From Zeugodacus cucurbitae (Eukaryota; Arthropoda; Insecta; Diptera; Tephritidae), in assembly GCF_028554725.1 (NCBI RefSeq), contig NC_071668.1:1736001-1800000 (forward strand): a DNA stretch of 64,000 bases, given 5' to 3'. Shown piece by piece: positions 26,501-41,500 of this stretch (position 1 is the stretch's first letter; every line of letters begins with the position of its first letter). The notes beneath the pieces are model-generated. The model made no database searches. It had not been told where the DNA came from and saw only the letters and a program-made list of their open reading frames with translations. Position numbers and translations under genes: made by a program.

Positions 26501-29500
26501 ACCTAAACACATGAGTATGTAAGCAAGCGCACTTGTGTGACTTTTGTATATTACGAAATCGCTGTTAACTTGACATAATTTGGTTGTTTGTTGTTTACAA
26601 CAATGTGTAGCAAATAAAACAAATGTGTAAATATGTTTTACACCTGTACATATTTACGCTACAACAACAATAACAATGAGGTCTAACGCTGTAGAAGTAA
26701 TGAGAATTTATTTTTTTATTTTACTTCTGCGGAATTATATTTTTCAGTAAGAGACGCTTGAGTTCTGCTGGGAAAAGTGACACATGTCTTCTTTTTTATG
26801 CTTAAATATTTATGAGGTTCCACGAAGAATTGTTTAGAATATTTATATAATCAATAATAATACCTTAAGGGGTTAGGGGTAGTCAGGATTTTCAAAAAAT
26901 CATATTTTTTTTGCATTTGCCTTAGTGTAATATCTTAAAAATATTCTCTGAAAATTTGAAGTTGATCCGATTTTAACTTTTCGAGTTATTCGTTATTATA
27001 CAAATAACAAAGATCGCTCGGGCACTCCAAAACGCTAGTGTGAAATTTTAAATGCGTTTATCTCAAAACTATGTTTTTTGAACTGGTGACAACTGTAACT
27101 CGACAACCGCTCAGTAGATTTTAATGAAATTCAAACAGCTTTTAGAATACATAATAAACTCAGGCCTGATCGAAGGATTTTTTCAAAAATTTCGACTTTT
27201 TAAGACCAATTAACTGCTGATTTTTTCCCGAAAATCTAAAAAAAAAATTTCTGAGGCTGCCAATTTGTAAATTTTTGAAAAAAAGCTTCGATCAGGCCCA
27301 GGATTATTTATTTATAAAACTTAATTTTTTATCCGATTGATTTTAGATGAATTTCCAAGGACTTATGATTGTTACCGCAAGGACCTTTTTTTGAAACTGG
27401 GTCAACACAGACAGCTATAACTTTGGAAATTATAATTCTTTTTTTAAATTTTCGTGACTTTAAGAAAAAACATTGTATAATAATGCCATATTATTACTTT
27501 TGTAAAATATCATGATTTAAAAGCAAAAAAAAAATACTGAAATTTCTAATTTTTTCGTGTCTCTTGCTACAAAAAGTGGTCGAAAATTGGGACACTCGAC
27601 TGGAATTTATTCGAGCCAGTCACCCGAAATAATTTTTAAAACATTCACCTTTATAATAAAGCTAAAATCTTGGCCATAACATTAAATTATATGCGCTTTA
27701 TTTCTGCTTGAAAGCCATGTGTCTAAAAATAACACCCTTTATGTGTGCATTCAGTAGTAATATTATATATAATTCAAAAATTTATTAATTTTACACCATT
27801 TTAATTGAATTATTTAGCCAAATTACAGAAAATACATGTATGTGTGTGTAGAAAAGCTCAAAACCAACTGCTAACCACCAAAGTAAGTCCGCATATGGAG
27901 CTTTAGATTAACATACAAATGTAGCCACGGCTAAATGCGGACGTCCAAGAGAGGAAGTGCCAAAGTAAAATGATTAAAATGAATTTATGATTGCAATTAT
28001 TTCAGCTCTGGGTGCAATAAAACACTATTTAAGTATGAAATAAAACAATTATTCAAGTTTTACGTTAAAATGGAGAAGTGGGAATGGAAACAAATGCAAA
28101 ATAGAGCTTCATATTCATATATCATAGATAGTATCTCTTTTACATTACAATTACATTGTTTTGGTCACACACATATATTGTTGTTGTTGCTGTTGCTTTT
28201 AGCAGTACGAAGTATGAGAAATAAGCGCCAACCATCGCATTTTTTGACATTTGCTGGGAAATAAATGGAAGGCAAGCACGAAAAAACTAACGCCAAAAAC
28301 CTGGCCAACACAGCAACGAGAAAAATATAATATTTACACAATATACAATACACTTTAGCATGAGCTGCAATCTAAATTATGTGGCAAATCGATTTCGACC
28401 ATTGTCAAAATGTGGCAATTTTGTTATTGTTGTTACCTTTAACAAATACACTTATTTATTTGCATATCCATTATTAAGCTGAGCATTCACCCTTCTTTTG
28501 CCAAATATTTAGCAACCTATTTACCAATATCCACATAAACACACAAACGAACAAACAAAGACCTGAGTTCAATTTCTTGCAACATTCGTTACACTTCGAG
28601 TTGGAAATTAGCGAACAACGCACGGCAATGAACTTTATACCTTTTCCCAGCTGAAATTGAGTTGGTTGTCAAATACAGCAACACCAAGTTATTACAGCGT
28701 AAAAAGTTCAAAATGTTTCTGGGTCACGTTGTGTGAACCCAGCGTTGCGTTTTGGCTGAGAGGCAAGCAGCCAGAGGCGTGCGACTCTGTGACACTTGAA
28801 CGGTAATTTTTGTGCCTTATTTGCACAGCGTATTTCTCAGGTGAATTTGGTCTACTATTTATTATAAACATAAATATATCTGTCTGAAAAATATATTATG
28901 TAACTAGCCGAAAACTTATGAATTGGATATATAAAACGAGGCTTTCTTCAATCCATCTGAATTGTGTAGAATTGTGAGAAGTTGCGCCCAGAAAACTTAA
29001 ATTATGATATGGGTAAGGTTTAAACCCAGCTTTAGGGCAGCGTAGTTAATATTAAACTTCACTTTCTCTGAAGACTGGCTTATATATTGGTTATGAAAAT
29101 AATTAAGTGATTTACTACTAAAGCATACGCTTTAAAATTTACATCACAGCTTCTAATATTCAAGCTTCTTAGTAAGCACTTTCCCTAAGTAGTGTGGAAT
29201 AAAATCGAAAAAGTTTAGCAATCTATCTTTAAAGAACGAGTTACCAGAAGAAGCTTAGCTTTATATACTCTTTTTTCCACTTGAGGCAAACAACATGCCG
29301 AAAATGGGTCACTGCTGCCACTGATATACCGAAAAAACCACAAAGAAACAATATGGAGAAAGAAGCTTTGCGCAACAATAGCAACAATGCTGTACACAAA
29401 AAAACATATTTTTGCCATTTATAGCGCACTGCTGTTAATTCCACGAAGCGAAAATGAATCGCACGCAGATTAGCTGATGGCCACAGCAAAGAACGCAAAC

Positions 29501-32500
29501 ATAAAACTAGAAAAAGCTGCCGAAATTTAAGCCAGCGATCCGTGTGAATTTAAATTTTAGTTTTGACAAAACAATTCCCTGCACACACACATACACGCAC
29601 GTCTTCCATGACGCACTGGCATAATGACAGTCAGCGGCAACAGCATCCGAGTTGGCACAGCTTCGCTGCGTTCATTGATTTTTCGCACAACTGCATGGAT
29701 ACATGCAACAGCGCGCCGAGCGGCTGCCATATTGACACTGACACTGCCTTACCGCTGTCTTGGTTGACCAGTTGGTCACGTGACTCACCTTTCTTGCTGC
29801 GGGGCATGCGAAATGAATTCCATATGAATGATGACTTTTTACGCAGTCCCGACGCCCGATACAAGTCCAGCTCGCTGGTGTAGGCCGTCGCGGAGCCCAT
29901 CGCTGTCACCATCGGCGCTGCGGACTGCATGGACGCAGCGGACAGCGCCGACTTGCCACCGCCCGAACTGGCAACATTTTCACTACCAACGCCAGCGTCA
30001 GCGCCGGCGCCGGCGCCTTTACCTGGCGCTGTCAACGCAGCCAACAGCTGTGGCGCTGATTTCAGATTTTTCGCGTACTTCACATCACTTGGACAATCGT
30101 TGAGATTAATTTTCGGCGTTTTAGCGTTTTTACGATTTTTCAACATTTGTACCGAATGCGGCAAGATACCAAGACCGAGACCGACACCCGAAACACCGTT
30201 CGTCTGATGGTGTTCACCACTAGCTAATGCGACCGGAGCAGCCGTTGTTGCCGTAACCGTCTGCAGGTTCTGTGCCGACCCGTAGAAGAATGCGACGAAA
30301 TCATTCAAGCCCATTTTGCCAGAACTGTTGGAGAATTGTTGTAGTTAGACCGAGTGTGTGTGCGGCGCCGTTATATGTGCGTCTGTGCGCACTTATGTAC
30401 ATAAAGTCCTGCTTTGGGGGTGGCTAAGAGGCTAACAGTCAGCCATTATATCCTTGCGAACGCACGAGCGGGCGCTGCTCGAGTGGGGATGGCTGTCAGT
30501 GCTCAGCGAGAGCGCGCGACACAATGAGAGCGCAAGGTGGATGAGACTTTCACGAGTGAAAAGTTGAGGCAGGCCATTGTTGTGCACGTACTGTTACATA
30601 TTATTTGGAGGGCATGTGTATCCTTTTGGAATATTTACAGCGGCACTCGAACTGTCAACTGTTATACAACCGATTTGAAAGCACTGCACTGATTTGGTAT
30701 AATATTTCACTTCAACGCCACGATATTTAGTATTTACCGTTTATTAATTTAATTTAAAACATTTTAGTTCATTGAACGGTGATATTTCAAACTCTTTTTT
30801 CTTGTTAACTTTTATTGAAAACCGTCCGCACTCTTGTCAACATTGAACTACACAATAGCGCCGCAAATTACCGACTGACTGATGGACGACCGTATTCGTC
30901 GCTGTGTTGCCACTGACAATGAGGGTTACCAGCGCTGCTTCGTACAGCTCTTCGCAGCTCATGAATGGAGTTCGCGTTTGCGTTCATATTCGCTCCGCAA
31001 GCTGGTGTTGTAAGCCAAGCGCAGTCAGCCGCTCTAATACCGAGCAATGCGTTCAAAAGTGCTTTAAACCGACGCTTGTTTGTTTGTTAGTGTGTTTTAG
31101 TAGTTTTCATTATTGTTACATTGTAAAATCACAGCGCGCTGCTTAGGAATTAGCGTTGGCACTCGTAGTAATGAGTCGAGAGTGAGTTGTAAAGCCAACC
31201 GCAACCCAATCAGTCAGGAAGTCAGTCGGTTCGTCGTACAGTCGACTAACTAGCTAAAGCACGACTCCGGCTGACAAGGCAAACTAACTGCAAAGGGAAT
31301 GGCTCAATGTACTCGCATGTGCGAACAGCAGCAAAGCAAAAATGGCAGTAGAAAATATATAGAGTTACTTACTACACATAAGTAAGTGCTTTATGGCAAA
31401 TGCGGGTATATAATGTATGTACATACATGAATATAGTGCGTAAATGCTTGAAGAATGTATGTATGGAATAAGAAAAGAAAATCGATTAATTACGAGTATT
31501 AAATGAACCACTAAACTGTGTCCAACAAAAAGTCTAGAAGTTAAATGAAATCAAAGAGGGTTCAGGCGTTTCTTAAAGAGTCTTACTTCTCAAAAAATAT
31601 ATGTATTCAAGTAGATGATTTATACATATATATATAAAGTAAATTATATGCAGATCTAGAACAATAATACAGAGTTTTTTAACTATACCCCTCTTAACTG
31701 CGCCTCTGTTTAACTTAAGTCATAGTATGTTAAAGGTGTTACCAGAAGAAATTGTTGAAGAAGACTTCAACATATTCAGTATTTTGTAAAGACTCCACTA
31801 CTTAGTGCTCTTAAGCACACTTCGTATTCTCATATCTAAATGATCACCAATCTCCTGTTCTTCATATATCTCATCTTACGTTGGCGTTCGCTGACAAGTA
31901 ATGTACCTCCCATGCTAGGCCTAAAAAGCAAATCTCAATAACTTTGTACGCTTACCGCCCAAATTCTTCTTAAGCCAAAGCGTTGGCGTCTCCAACTTTA
32001 TGTGAATGACTTTATTATTTTTGTAAAAGCTTTTCTGCTTTTAGCTTTGTCAAACGTTTTCACTCACTCCACTTCATTTCTTTCTTTCTCTTTTTGTAAT
32101 GACTTCTTGGCGACACTTTTACAATCGCTTTCTCAAAGCGGTCAATTAATAAATACGCAATACATATATTTAATGACCGCAGCACAATTCGATTGAACAT
32201 TAAAGTTTGTACTCGTATTCGGCCTGTCATTGGCTCTTTCACCGCAGCCCCCACACTTATTAGCAAGTGTCATTGTCGGATGACAACCGATTTCATTGCT
32301 TGTGAAATGAAGAAGAGATAACTTTTTTTATAGAAATTATGATTTCAATGTTAGGTTGTTAGGTTGAGGTGTGTTCGATAGATATTTCGAGTTATTTTAG
32401 TTTCGAAAATCATTTTCTTTAAAAGTTAATTGCTTTTTGAGAGGCTCTGTTCTTATTACGATAACTATCCAACATCCTTTACATTTTATGTTTAAAATTG

Positions 32501-35500
32501 AATCAATACAACTTCATTTTCAGAAGACATAAGCCCATTTCTGCAGCAGCACCTATTTCTGATAATGTCCACTCTTTAATCTTGTTTAACCATGTTTGGT
32601 ACCCAATAGCATTATCTAGAACGCTATTCATGAATAATTAGGTTTAATGTGTCAATTGGTGAATGAAGTCACTGAACCGCTTAGAATTTATTGTTATAAA
32701 TTGCTGTAAAACAACAACAAATAAATTTCTTATTGAAACTATGAAAACTATTTGCGAGCGACTAAAATTTTCCACACGTATTACAGTGGCTTCTTTTGGT
32801 TTGGTAGTGATACATTTATGGACATGCAGACAAATAATACAAAGGCCCCACACAAATATCATTTGCCAGCAGATAATGATCAATTGTTGCCATAAAAACA
32901 ACAACGACTAGAGGAATGTGTTATCAGAACGGTTGTTCGAACGGTTTTCGAAATTATTTTTGATTTATGCGAAAGAGGGTTTTAGCAAATGCAAATATTT
33001 ATTTTGAATGTATATATAAGCAGATATATATCTACAAATATATATTTATATGTATGTAAGTATGTGCTTGTAATGTAATGCTTGCAATCAACAGCTCACT
33101 CCTCCCCCGCTAACATTGTAGTGCGCTGCAAATTTACGCTCAAATGATTTTTCACAATAAATACAATTTACAATTACAACTCATGTGTTTTCTCTGGTAA
33201 ATATGGCGTGTGAGTATGCGCCCACAATATAGGAAATAAAGTTTAATTAGTATATTGGCTCGAAGGCAATACGCTTTCCGTTGGCTACATACATTTACGA
33301 GTATATATTTAAAGTTAAGAATGTATATAAACACAATTGAGCGCTTGCAAAAACCGATATGTTAACAACAACAAGCCGCATATTAAGAAGCAATTAAAAT
33401 ATAGACATAAAATATGCTATCGTAGATATGTATGCATGTATGTGTAAGTAAATATATTTATCTATGCTCAACAGAATATTTTGCATTAATTTACCTTTTA
33501 ATTAAAATGCTCCCGGCATGTGGTTAATGTATGTAATATTGCAATAATAATTACATTAGTTAGTAATTAAATGCTGTCAATATGCATTCACTTGGCCACT
33601 GACACATTTTCTATATATTTAATTTCTTTTTTTTACTGAAAATTGAGACTATTTGTCAATTTAACATATTTTCAGCTGAATTTGTTATTTTTTAATGAAA
33701 TCTGATTAAAATTTTCATCACTTTTCCATAATTTTAGACCATACAATTTATGCAGTTTCTGAAAATTTTATGAATTTATTCGCGAAAATGAATAATTAAC
33801 AATTTCCTGTGCTATAAACTCAAAATTATCAAAAATAGCACTACGGAGTAATCATTACCACACTTCTTTTCTAGCTAATAGGTATCAATAATACAAAATA
33901 CAACAAGTAAGGAAGAGCTAGGTTCGGGTGTAACCGAAAATTTTATACTCTCGCAATTTATTTATTTAATTTTATTAATATAACAAACAATTTGACTCAC
34001 ATATTCGGCATATATATGGTATAAACTCCATTGAATGTTGGAAACCCTAATATAGGATATATGGAAGTTAGGTGACGTTATGACCCGATTTCACGTATTT
34101 TAGGCACGGAGACATATTATTAAAAGAAAGATATTCCCACCGAATTTCTTCAAAATATCTGAGAGTCTTACCTAGATTTTCGGTTAAAAAAGAACTAGAA
34201 GCTATGAGGTCCTCATGTTCGATACATGGGGCCTTGAAAATGTATGGTCCGATTTCGATTTCGATTTTTAGAAGGGCGATGCCGCACTATAAATGTAGTA
34301 TTTGTGCAAAGTTCTGTTCCGATATCTTCACTAGTGCTTACTTTATATATTGTAAAGTAAACGGTTCTGATTGACTTCAAAGTTCTGGTATATTGGAAGT
34401 AGGCGTGGTTGTGAACCGATTTCGCCTATTTTCACAACATATCATTGGGATGCAAGGAAACTATTACAAATTGAATTTCATTGATATTGGTCGAGTAGTT
34501 TCGGAGATATGGTTTTTGATCCATAAGTGGGCGCAAACACGCCCATTTAAAATTGTATGTACAATTTTGTAAGCAGCTCTTCTGTGCCTTCTTTATAATG
34601 AAATTAAGGCTTCTGTTCGTTTTCCTTACTGAATTAAAGCATTTTTAGTAGTTTTCAACTTTGTATGGGCGGTGAGCGTGGTTATAATTCGATTTTGTCC
34701 ATAAGGACGGTGTGGACAGAACTATTATACTCTCTTTAGCAACTTTGTTGCGAGAGTATAAAAACACCAATCTACATAAAACTCAATAAATCTACAATAA
34801 TCAGCATACAAACATTTCAATATTACCAAATTTGGTTTTGCTATGCAAATCGCAATCGAAATTCGCATTTCTAAAGCTTTAGTATTTGGCTAATTGAGTA
34901 ATTCCATTGCGATTACTACGCTTTGAATTAACACAAAAGCACGAATTAGCATAGACGAAGCGATGAGGTGGCTGGCCAAAAAGAGCAAGACACCAAAATG
35001 AAGAAGCATTGATGGATGGAGTTTTTATTGTTTACCGAACGCCCTCTTACAATTTTCCATATTTTCGAAATTCATTTGTGTGTTTTAGACGAGTGACTTT
35101 ACAATCTCTGCTGCAAATTCATCGAGGCACAGCGAAAAAAGAGGTGTTTTATTGCCGCAATAAACATAATTTTTAAGTGTCTTCAATACATTCAACTCAT
35201 GTAAACAACTAAAATCCAAATTTCAATTTCGAAATTCATATCGAATATTGCGCTTGTTTAACAAAACATTTTACATTTAACATTACAATTGAAATGCAAC
35301 AAAGTGTTTGAAAACGCTAAAAGAAATCTTCGCATAAATATCTGAGAGTCGCCGCCGGCACACCACGCTTCCCGCAGTTACGCATTGCAATCAACGCGTG
35401 AAAAAACTAGTGAAATTTGCAAAGCGAAACAAAACCTTACAAGCATGTAGTACTTGCAACAATTGTGGATTCAAAATAAAAAATAAAAAAAAAAATCGAA

Positions 35501-38500
35501 AAACAAGCGAAAATTACAAATTTCTGCTTTGCAGCAAAAGTAAAAGTGTTTAAGGTGCGTAAAGCCGTAACGGGCGCGAAGTTGGTGGCACTCAAGGCGT
35601 CTGCCACATCAATAGCCGGCTGTTGGCGGTTGGCTGTTGAAGTCATTAACTCCACAGGCCCATAAAAATATAATTTGCAACTTGCCATAACATAACGAGG
35701 CTACAACTGCCTATTTTGTTGTATAAAAATTCACATTTTCTTGTTTTTCATTTGTTTGCCATTTTTCCATTTTTATTGTACAACAAGCTCTGTGTGTTTT
35801 TCCAAGCAATAATCGTTACAATTTCATTTCGAGTTCGCTGTTGCCATGCATTAACCGATTTCGATCCACAACAACATATTTTCGCAACTCCATTGCAATG
35901 CTGCGGCAAAAACGAGTAAATGCATGGCAAAATGATGAAATGGCAAAAACAATGTCGCCGCGTTAATGAGGTGCAAAAAGTATTGCTTGCAATTGGAAAT
36001 CAAACGGTTGTCTAGTGAGTTGTAAGTAGCTTGCGAATGGCATTTATCACGAGATATTTATCATCGGAGATTCATATACAGGTGATGGCTCCTGGAATAA
36101 CATTACTTAGACCAATTTTGAAAGAGATTCTTCACACATAAGCTGATAGGAATGGAACGTCACCACCCTTATCTAGGTCAAATTCGCAACGACTACTTTT
36201 GAAAATATTATTAAATAAATGAAATCGTCAATTCTACATTAAAATGGGAAATGTTGCATAAGAAATGAAAACTTGTCTTGACAAAACAAAAATCAGTGAA
36301 AGCATCGCGAATCAATAAACAACACAATTGATCAATTTTTTCAAGTGTAAGGCGGCGCTAAGTTGCTTGACTAACCCATAACGCTCGCATAACACCCAAC
36401 CTCAATAACTCATTCACACTGCGGACAAGGCAGATGCGCAGCTGAAGACAAATCGACAACTTCAAAGCACTTTGCCATAAGCTTTAATTTGGCGTTACAC
36501 TAATTATTAATTATGCGCATCAAAAAATCATGTCTGCATATGTGTACATACGCATAATTACATAGACATAAGGTCAACAATTTGTTTTTGTTTTGTAACA
36601 CAAATTATGATTAATTAAAAAGCTAATTACATATTTACCAATGTAGGTTTATTAAAGAAAAATATTTATTTTCTCTTAAATATTTATTATAACATAACAA
36701 AACATAACATAGCATAGCGTAGCTTAACATGAAATGGAATAACATAATATAATATGGTATAAAATAACATAACACAGCACAGGATAACATACCATAACAT
36801 AGCATAGCATAACATAAGGTAACATATCATAACATAACATAACATAACATCTCATAACATAACATAACATAACATAACATAACATAACATCTCATAACAT
36901 AACATCTCATAACATAACATAACATAACATAACATAACATACCATAGCATAACATAAAATAAAATAACATAACATAGCATAACATAACAGAACATAACAT
37001 AACATAACATAACATAGCATAGCATACCATAACATAGCATAACATAACATAACATAACATAGCATAACATAACATAACATAACTTAACATAAGATAACCA
37101 TAATTAATAAATATTTTGCGTAAAATGTTGAAATATGTTCATTAGCATTTTGAGTAGACATAAATATATTTATGTGTGAAAATGTGCGTTTAAATAGTAC
37201 TAACGGCATTTAAAAGCATTTCAGACACAGTAAGTATATTTAATTAACAATAAAATAAACTAAAGGCATAATTCAGAGCTTTTCAACATATTTTACTAAA
37301 ACGTGACACATTACGTATGACAAAGTCCTATAACTGCTCCAGTTTTACATTTAAAGCTAACATACATATATAATTGTTGTTGGTTTTCTATTTTACATAA
37401 ACCTTTATATTTTAACCCTTTTTGTTGGGTTACACTTACGTACATATGTACAAGTGTATATGTACATGGCTTAGTGCCTATGATTATAACATTTCGCAGC
37501 AACAAAAAGCAATAAACCGTTTTTCGGCAAGTAAACAGTAAGCTACCACAAACGCGTTCCATAAACTGTGGTAAATTAAAAATAAATAGCTCCGCAGTAC
37601 ACGTCACGCTTGCCCAGAAGGCATATTGGCCCCACTCCACACCAAAAGGCACGGGTGTAGCGCTTTTTTTGGAGCGACCGCGCATTTTTTCTTGTCAACA
37701 CTGTCAAATTGCGGTTTTTGTGCACCTCATAACTTTTCCACGTGCATATTTTCATGGCATTAAACTTTAAGTAAATGAATGAAGTAATGAAGTGTGTGAA
37801 GCGCTGAGCTGTTCAAGCACAAATCAATGCAACATTTATGCTTGAAAGAAACTGGTTTTCTTTGGTATAACAACTCAAAGGGGTTCTAAAAGCATTCCCA
37901 ATACAAATCTAAAGAATTCGATTATTGCTTTAAGACGGTCTTAACTGTATGTGTATGTAAATATATGCTTTCATTCACAACTCAATCACATTCACATCTC
38001 TAAACCCCACTCATAAAATAGAGATTGTAGCGTGGTCGCCTTGTGTCACCCATCAATTAAGTTTTATCTGTGATGTGCCCACATTTATCGGTGTTCAACA
38101 ACAAATGATACAATCTTCACATTATGCCTGCATGTTTTACATTGCTAACTATAAATCTTCATTTGAATATATTTTGTCTTCGACTTTAACGGCACATATT
38201 TCAAAAAGGGTGATAAGGTTCACCAACACACAGGCATATCTACACTCTCATACATACACTCATATCTACAAAAGGCGTGTGTTCCGTGGAAAATCTGTTT
38301 GATATGATTTCCCGTTTTTTCCACAAAAGCAGTTATTTCTTAAGGAAAAAAGTGTAACCACAAAACATTGTGTGGCCAATAAAAACCTTTTGAAAGCAAC
38401 GTTTTTTAAGTAAATTCGACTTAATCGCTAGTATTCGTTGGTGTTCCACAGCAAAGTAGGCGTACAAATCAGGTGGGTTACAAATTGACTTTTGTTGTCT

Positions 38501-41500
38501 TCATTCTCATTTTAATTGCCTCGTTTGTTTCGTATTAATTCGCTTTTCCTTTCATTCCTTTTCTTTTTATATGACTTGTACACGCTTTTGCTCAATTAAT
38601 TGACATGTGTCAAAACATTTGTCAAATTAACGCAGTCCGTCCGTCCGTCCTAAACGAGCAAGCCGATTACGAGTGTTTGTTATGACACATTTATGAGTGT
38701 GTGTGTGTGTAGTGAACAAGAGCAGCCTAAAGGCAGTAATTTCTTCTTAATAAGTTTGCATGGAAAATGGCAATTCGATTTGATTTCGATTGCTTAAATC
38801 ACATGGTTCAATCGATTAAGCATTTTTTGGGCTTTCTTGGAAATTTTATACACACTGTCATAGCGAATATGCATGTATGTGGTTTATGTTAAATTAGTTT
38901 GTTCAATAAGAGGGAAGAGAAATGATTCTCAAACAATTTATAATTATCTAAAATCTCATTAAAAGTTAAAATGCCGTCTTCGATTGTTGATATATAAATA
39001 TTAGCCTAATTCCTGCCTTATATTTATAAATTCTTCATAATCTCCTAAAAATAATTTCAAATAATATACATATTTAGAGGAAACTGCAAATCCTTTAAGT
39101 AGTAGCAGTAGTCTGCTTTCCAGGCTTCAAAAAATCGATTTTTTTTTGTTTTGTTTTAAATCTCTTTCAAAACTATGCAAGAATATGTCTTTAAAATTCC
39201 AGAGGCCAATTCGACATATTTTCGAAGCTAGAGCAGTTTCAGTGGCCGAGCGTCGAGCAGGTGCGAATGCGAAATGCGAATGCTCAGGCAGACCTTTAAA
39301 GCGCGTTTTCTCGAGTTTTCATTTTCACAAGTGTTAGAAAACGGTGCCGGCGATAGCAACAAGAATATATGTCCGATCGAAAAAAACCAAAGTGATCTAG
39401 CTTTCAGTATTAAATTATCTTCTATTTGAACTAAAAAAGTTGGACAGAAGTATTATTTAAACTACTTGTTTTGCAACTTAAAAACAATTTTTTTTCTTAA
39501 AAAGTGAATTTTTTTTTTCAAACTTCGAAAAAATTTGGAATTTTATAACTTCTTCGGTATTTTTTTTAGTTCATAAAGAAAAGAAACTTATAAAAATTAA
39601 AAAAAAAAAATTTGGTTCGACTGTTTCAGATGCATCGCACGACCGCCATCACCGGCACCGATTTACAAGTACAGACTCCAGGCGCTCCAGAAAAATACTT
39701 ACAACTTTGAAAAAATTTCAATATTTTTTAATAATAAATATTGTTTTTAAGCCTTAAATATAGTACACTATCGTCTTAAAATTCCGTTTACCGCAATCAT
39801 TTTCTTACCTTTCAAAAAAAATTGCTAAAAAAAACGCTTTTTTCGGCTTCTAAAGCAGACTACTTAAATATATATTTTAATTTCACTCACCTTTAACAAT
39901 TTTTTTCACTGTTGGCGGACTTTTCACTTTCAAATTTCCACCGCCACTTCCTGTGGGCGTGCTAACTGCCGTAGATGTGGTCGAAGGTGTGGCAGAAACA
40001 CTTTGTGAAGGATAACGTTTTTCTGAAATGAAAAAAAAAAAATTAAATAAAAATTTGTTATTAGTAATCAAAGTGTAACAATTCCATATCCAAGAGCCTT
40101 AAAGAAATATTTATTAAAAATAGATTATTAATTATTATACATTATTTTATTATTTATTATTATTAAATTTATTCTTTATTATGAATATATTAATTTATAT
40201 AAAATTTCTTATCATTATTAAATCAATAAGCTTTAAAACATATAAACTCTTCAGGCTAATATTGCACTGCATCACTAAAAACGTTGCATATATTTAGGCA
40301 GTATGCATGTTGCGTCAACATGTTGTTAAAGTTTAGCAATATTCATTGCAGAGACATGTTTACACAGCTTAGCTACAAATATTTTGTGTTTGTTGCATAT
40401 TGTTGCTATTCGTAGCATGTCAACTGAGACACGAAAACCACGTGTTGGCGCCTTAATATATGTATATAAGTATATATAGATATGTATATTGAATTACAAT
40501 GGATATGCTTTTATACAACTATTGACATACGTTTTACTCTCCGCACAAACAATCCCCGTCGCACGCTGCGCCTCAACCAATGCAGCAGATTTGAAGAACT
40601 CTTTGTGCTCTTCTCGCCCGCTGTAATTATGATTTTCATCGAGTTCTCATTAAGCCTCGGTCTGCTGCATGATGCATCTAGCGCTAATTTCGTCATTACA
40701 CACGCACATATATTTGTTGTTGTACAACTTTATTTGGTCAACAAAAGTATAAAAGGAAAAACAAAACACAAACACGAGAATTCTACACTAGGAATTTACG
40801 ATTTGCTTCGTGGTCCGAATACTTGGTTAGTATACAAAGAATTTTAGGAGTAAATTAAGCGAGAGTTGCAAGTGAAGTTGATTATTTTTTGACGTTTTTT
40901 TTTTTGTTTTTGGTAATGAAAATAAATTGCCTACAAGTTGACACGGAAAGCTCACATGTCAAAACAGCTGTTCTTGAAGGTTTTTCAATAACTTTAGGCT
41001 ACAGTGTTGTGCAAAAGTCTTGCATTTCTTCTATAGTAGGTATGGAAAATGAAAGTTGGCGGGTTACAACAAATATTCATATTATACAAAAACAAATATA
41101 TACCTAAGCAACTAGTTAATTCTAAATTTCTCGCTCGCCATTACTTTCTAACGCATTTCAATTTGGTTTTATTGGTTCGTTCTGGCAAAGCCGCTTGACC
41201 AGCTAATCACCGCTGAAATAAAAAAACTCTTGGGTCAATTGGGCAATTAACTGCCATGAAGTAGGTAAAAAAAACTCAAGAAGCGAGCGTTTTTATTGCC
41301 TTTCTTCCTATTTCCTGAATTTTACAGTGTAATAAAGATATGATGGAAGTACGTATGCGGCAGTCGGAGCTCAAGCTCAAGCGCAAAGGAGAAGGCATTT
41401 GCGATTATCTAGCATACTAATATGTATGTATGTATGTTTCTTACTTGAATGCAACACAATGTTGCCACAAATGGAGCGCGCTGTAAAGCCATAAACGCTA

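Noticed and set aside
36827..37090. 87- and 72-codon minus frames reading MLCYVMLCY
   Set aside because: Pure translation of the AACAT pentanucleotide array.
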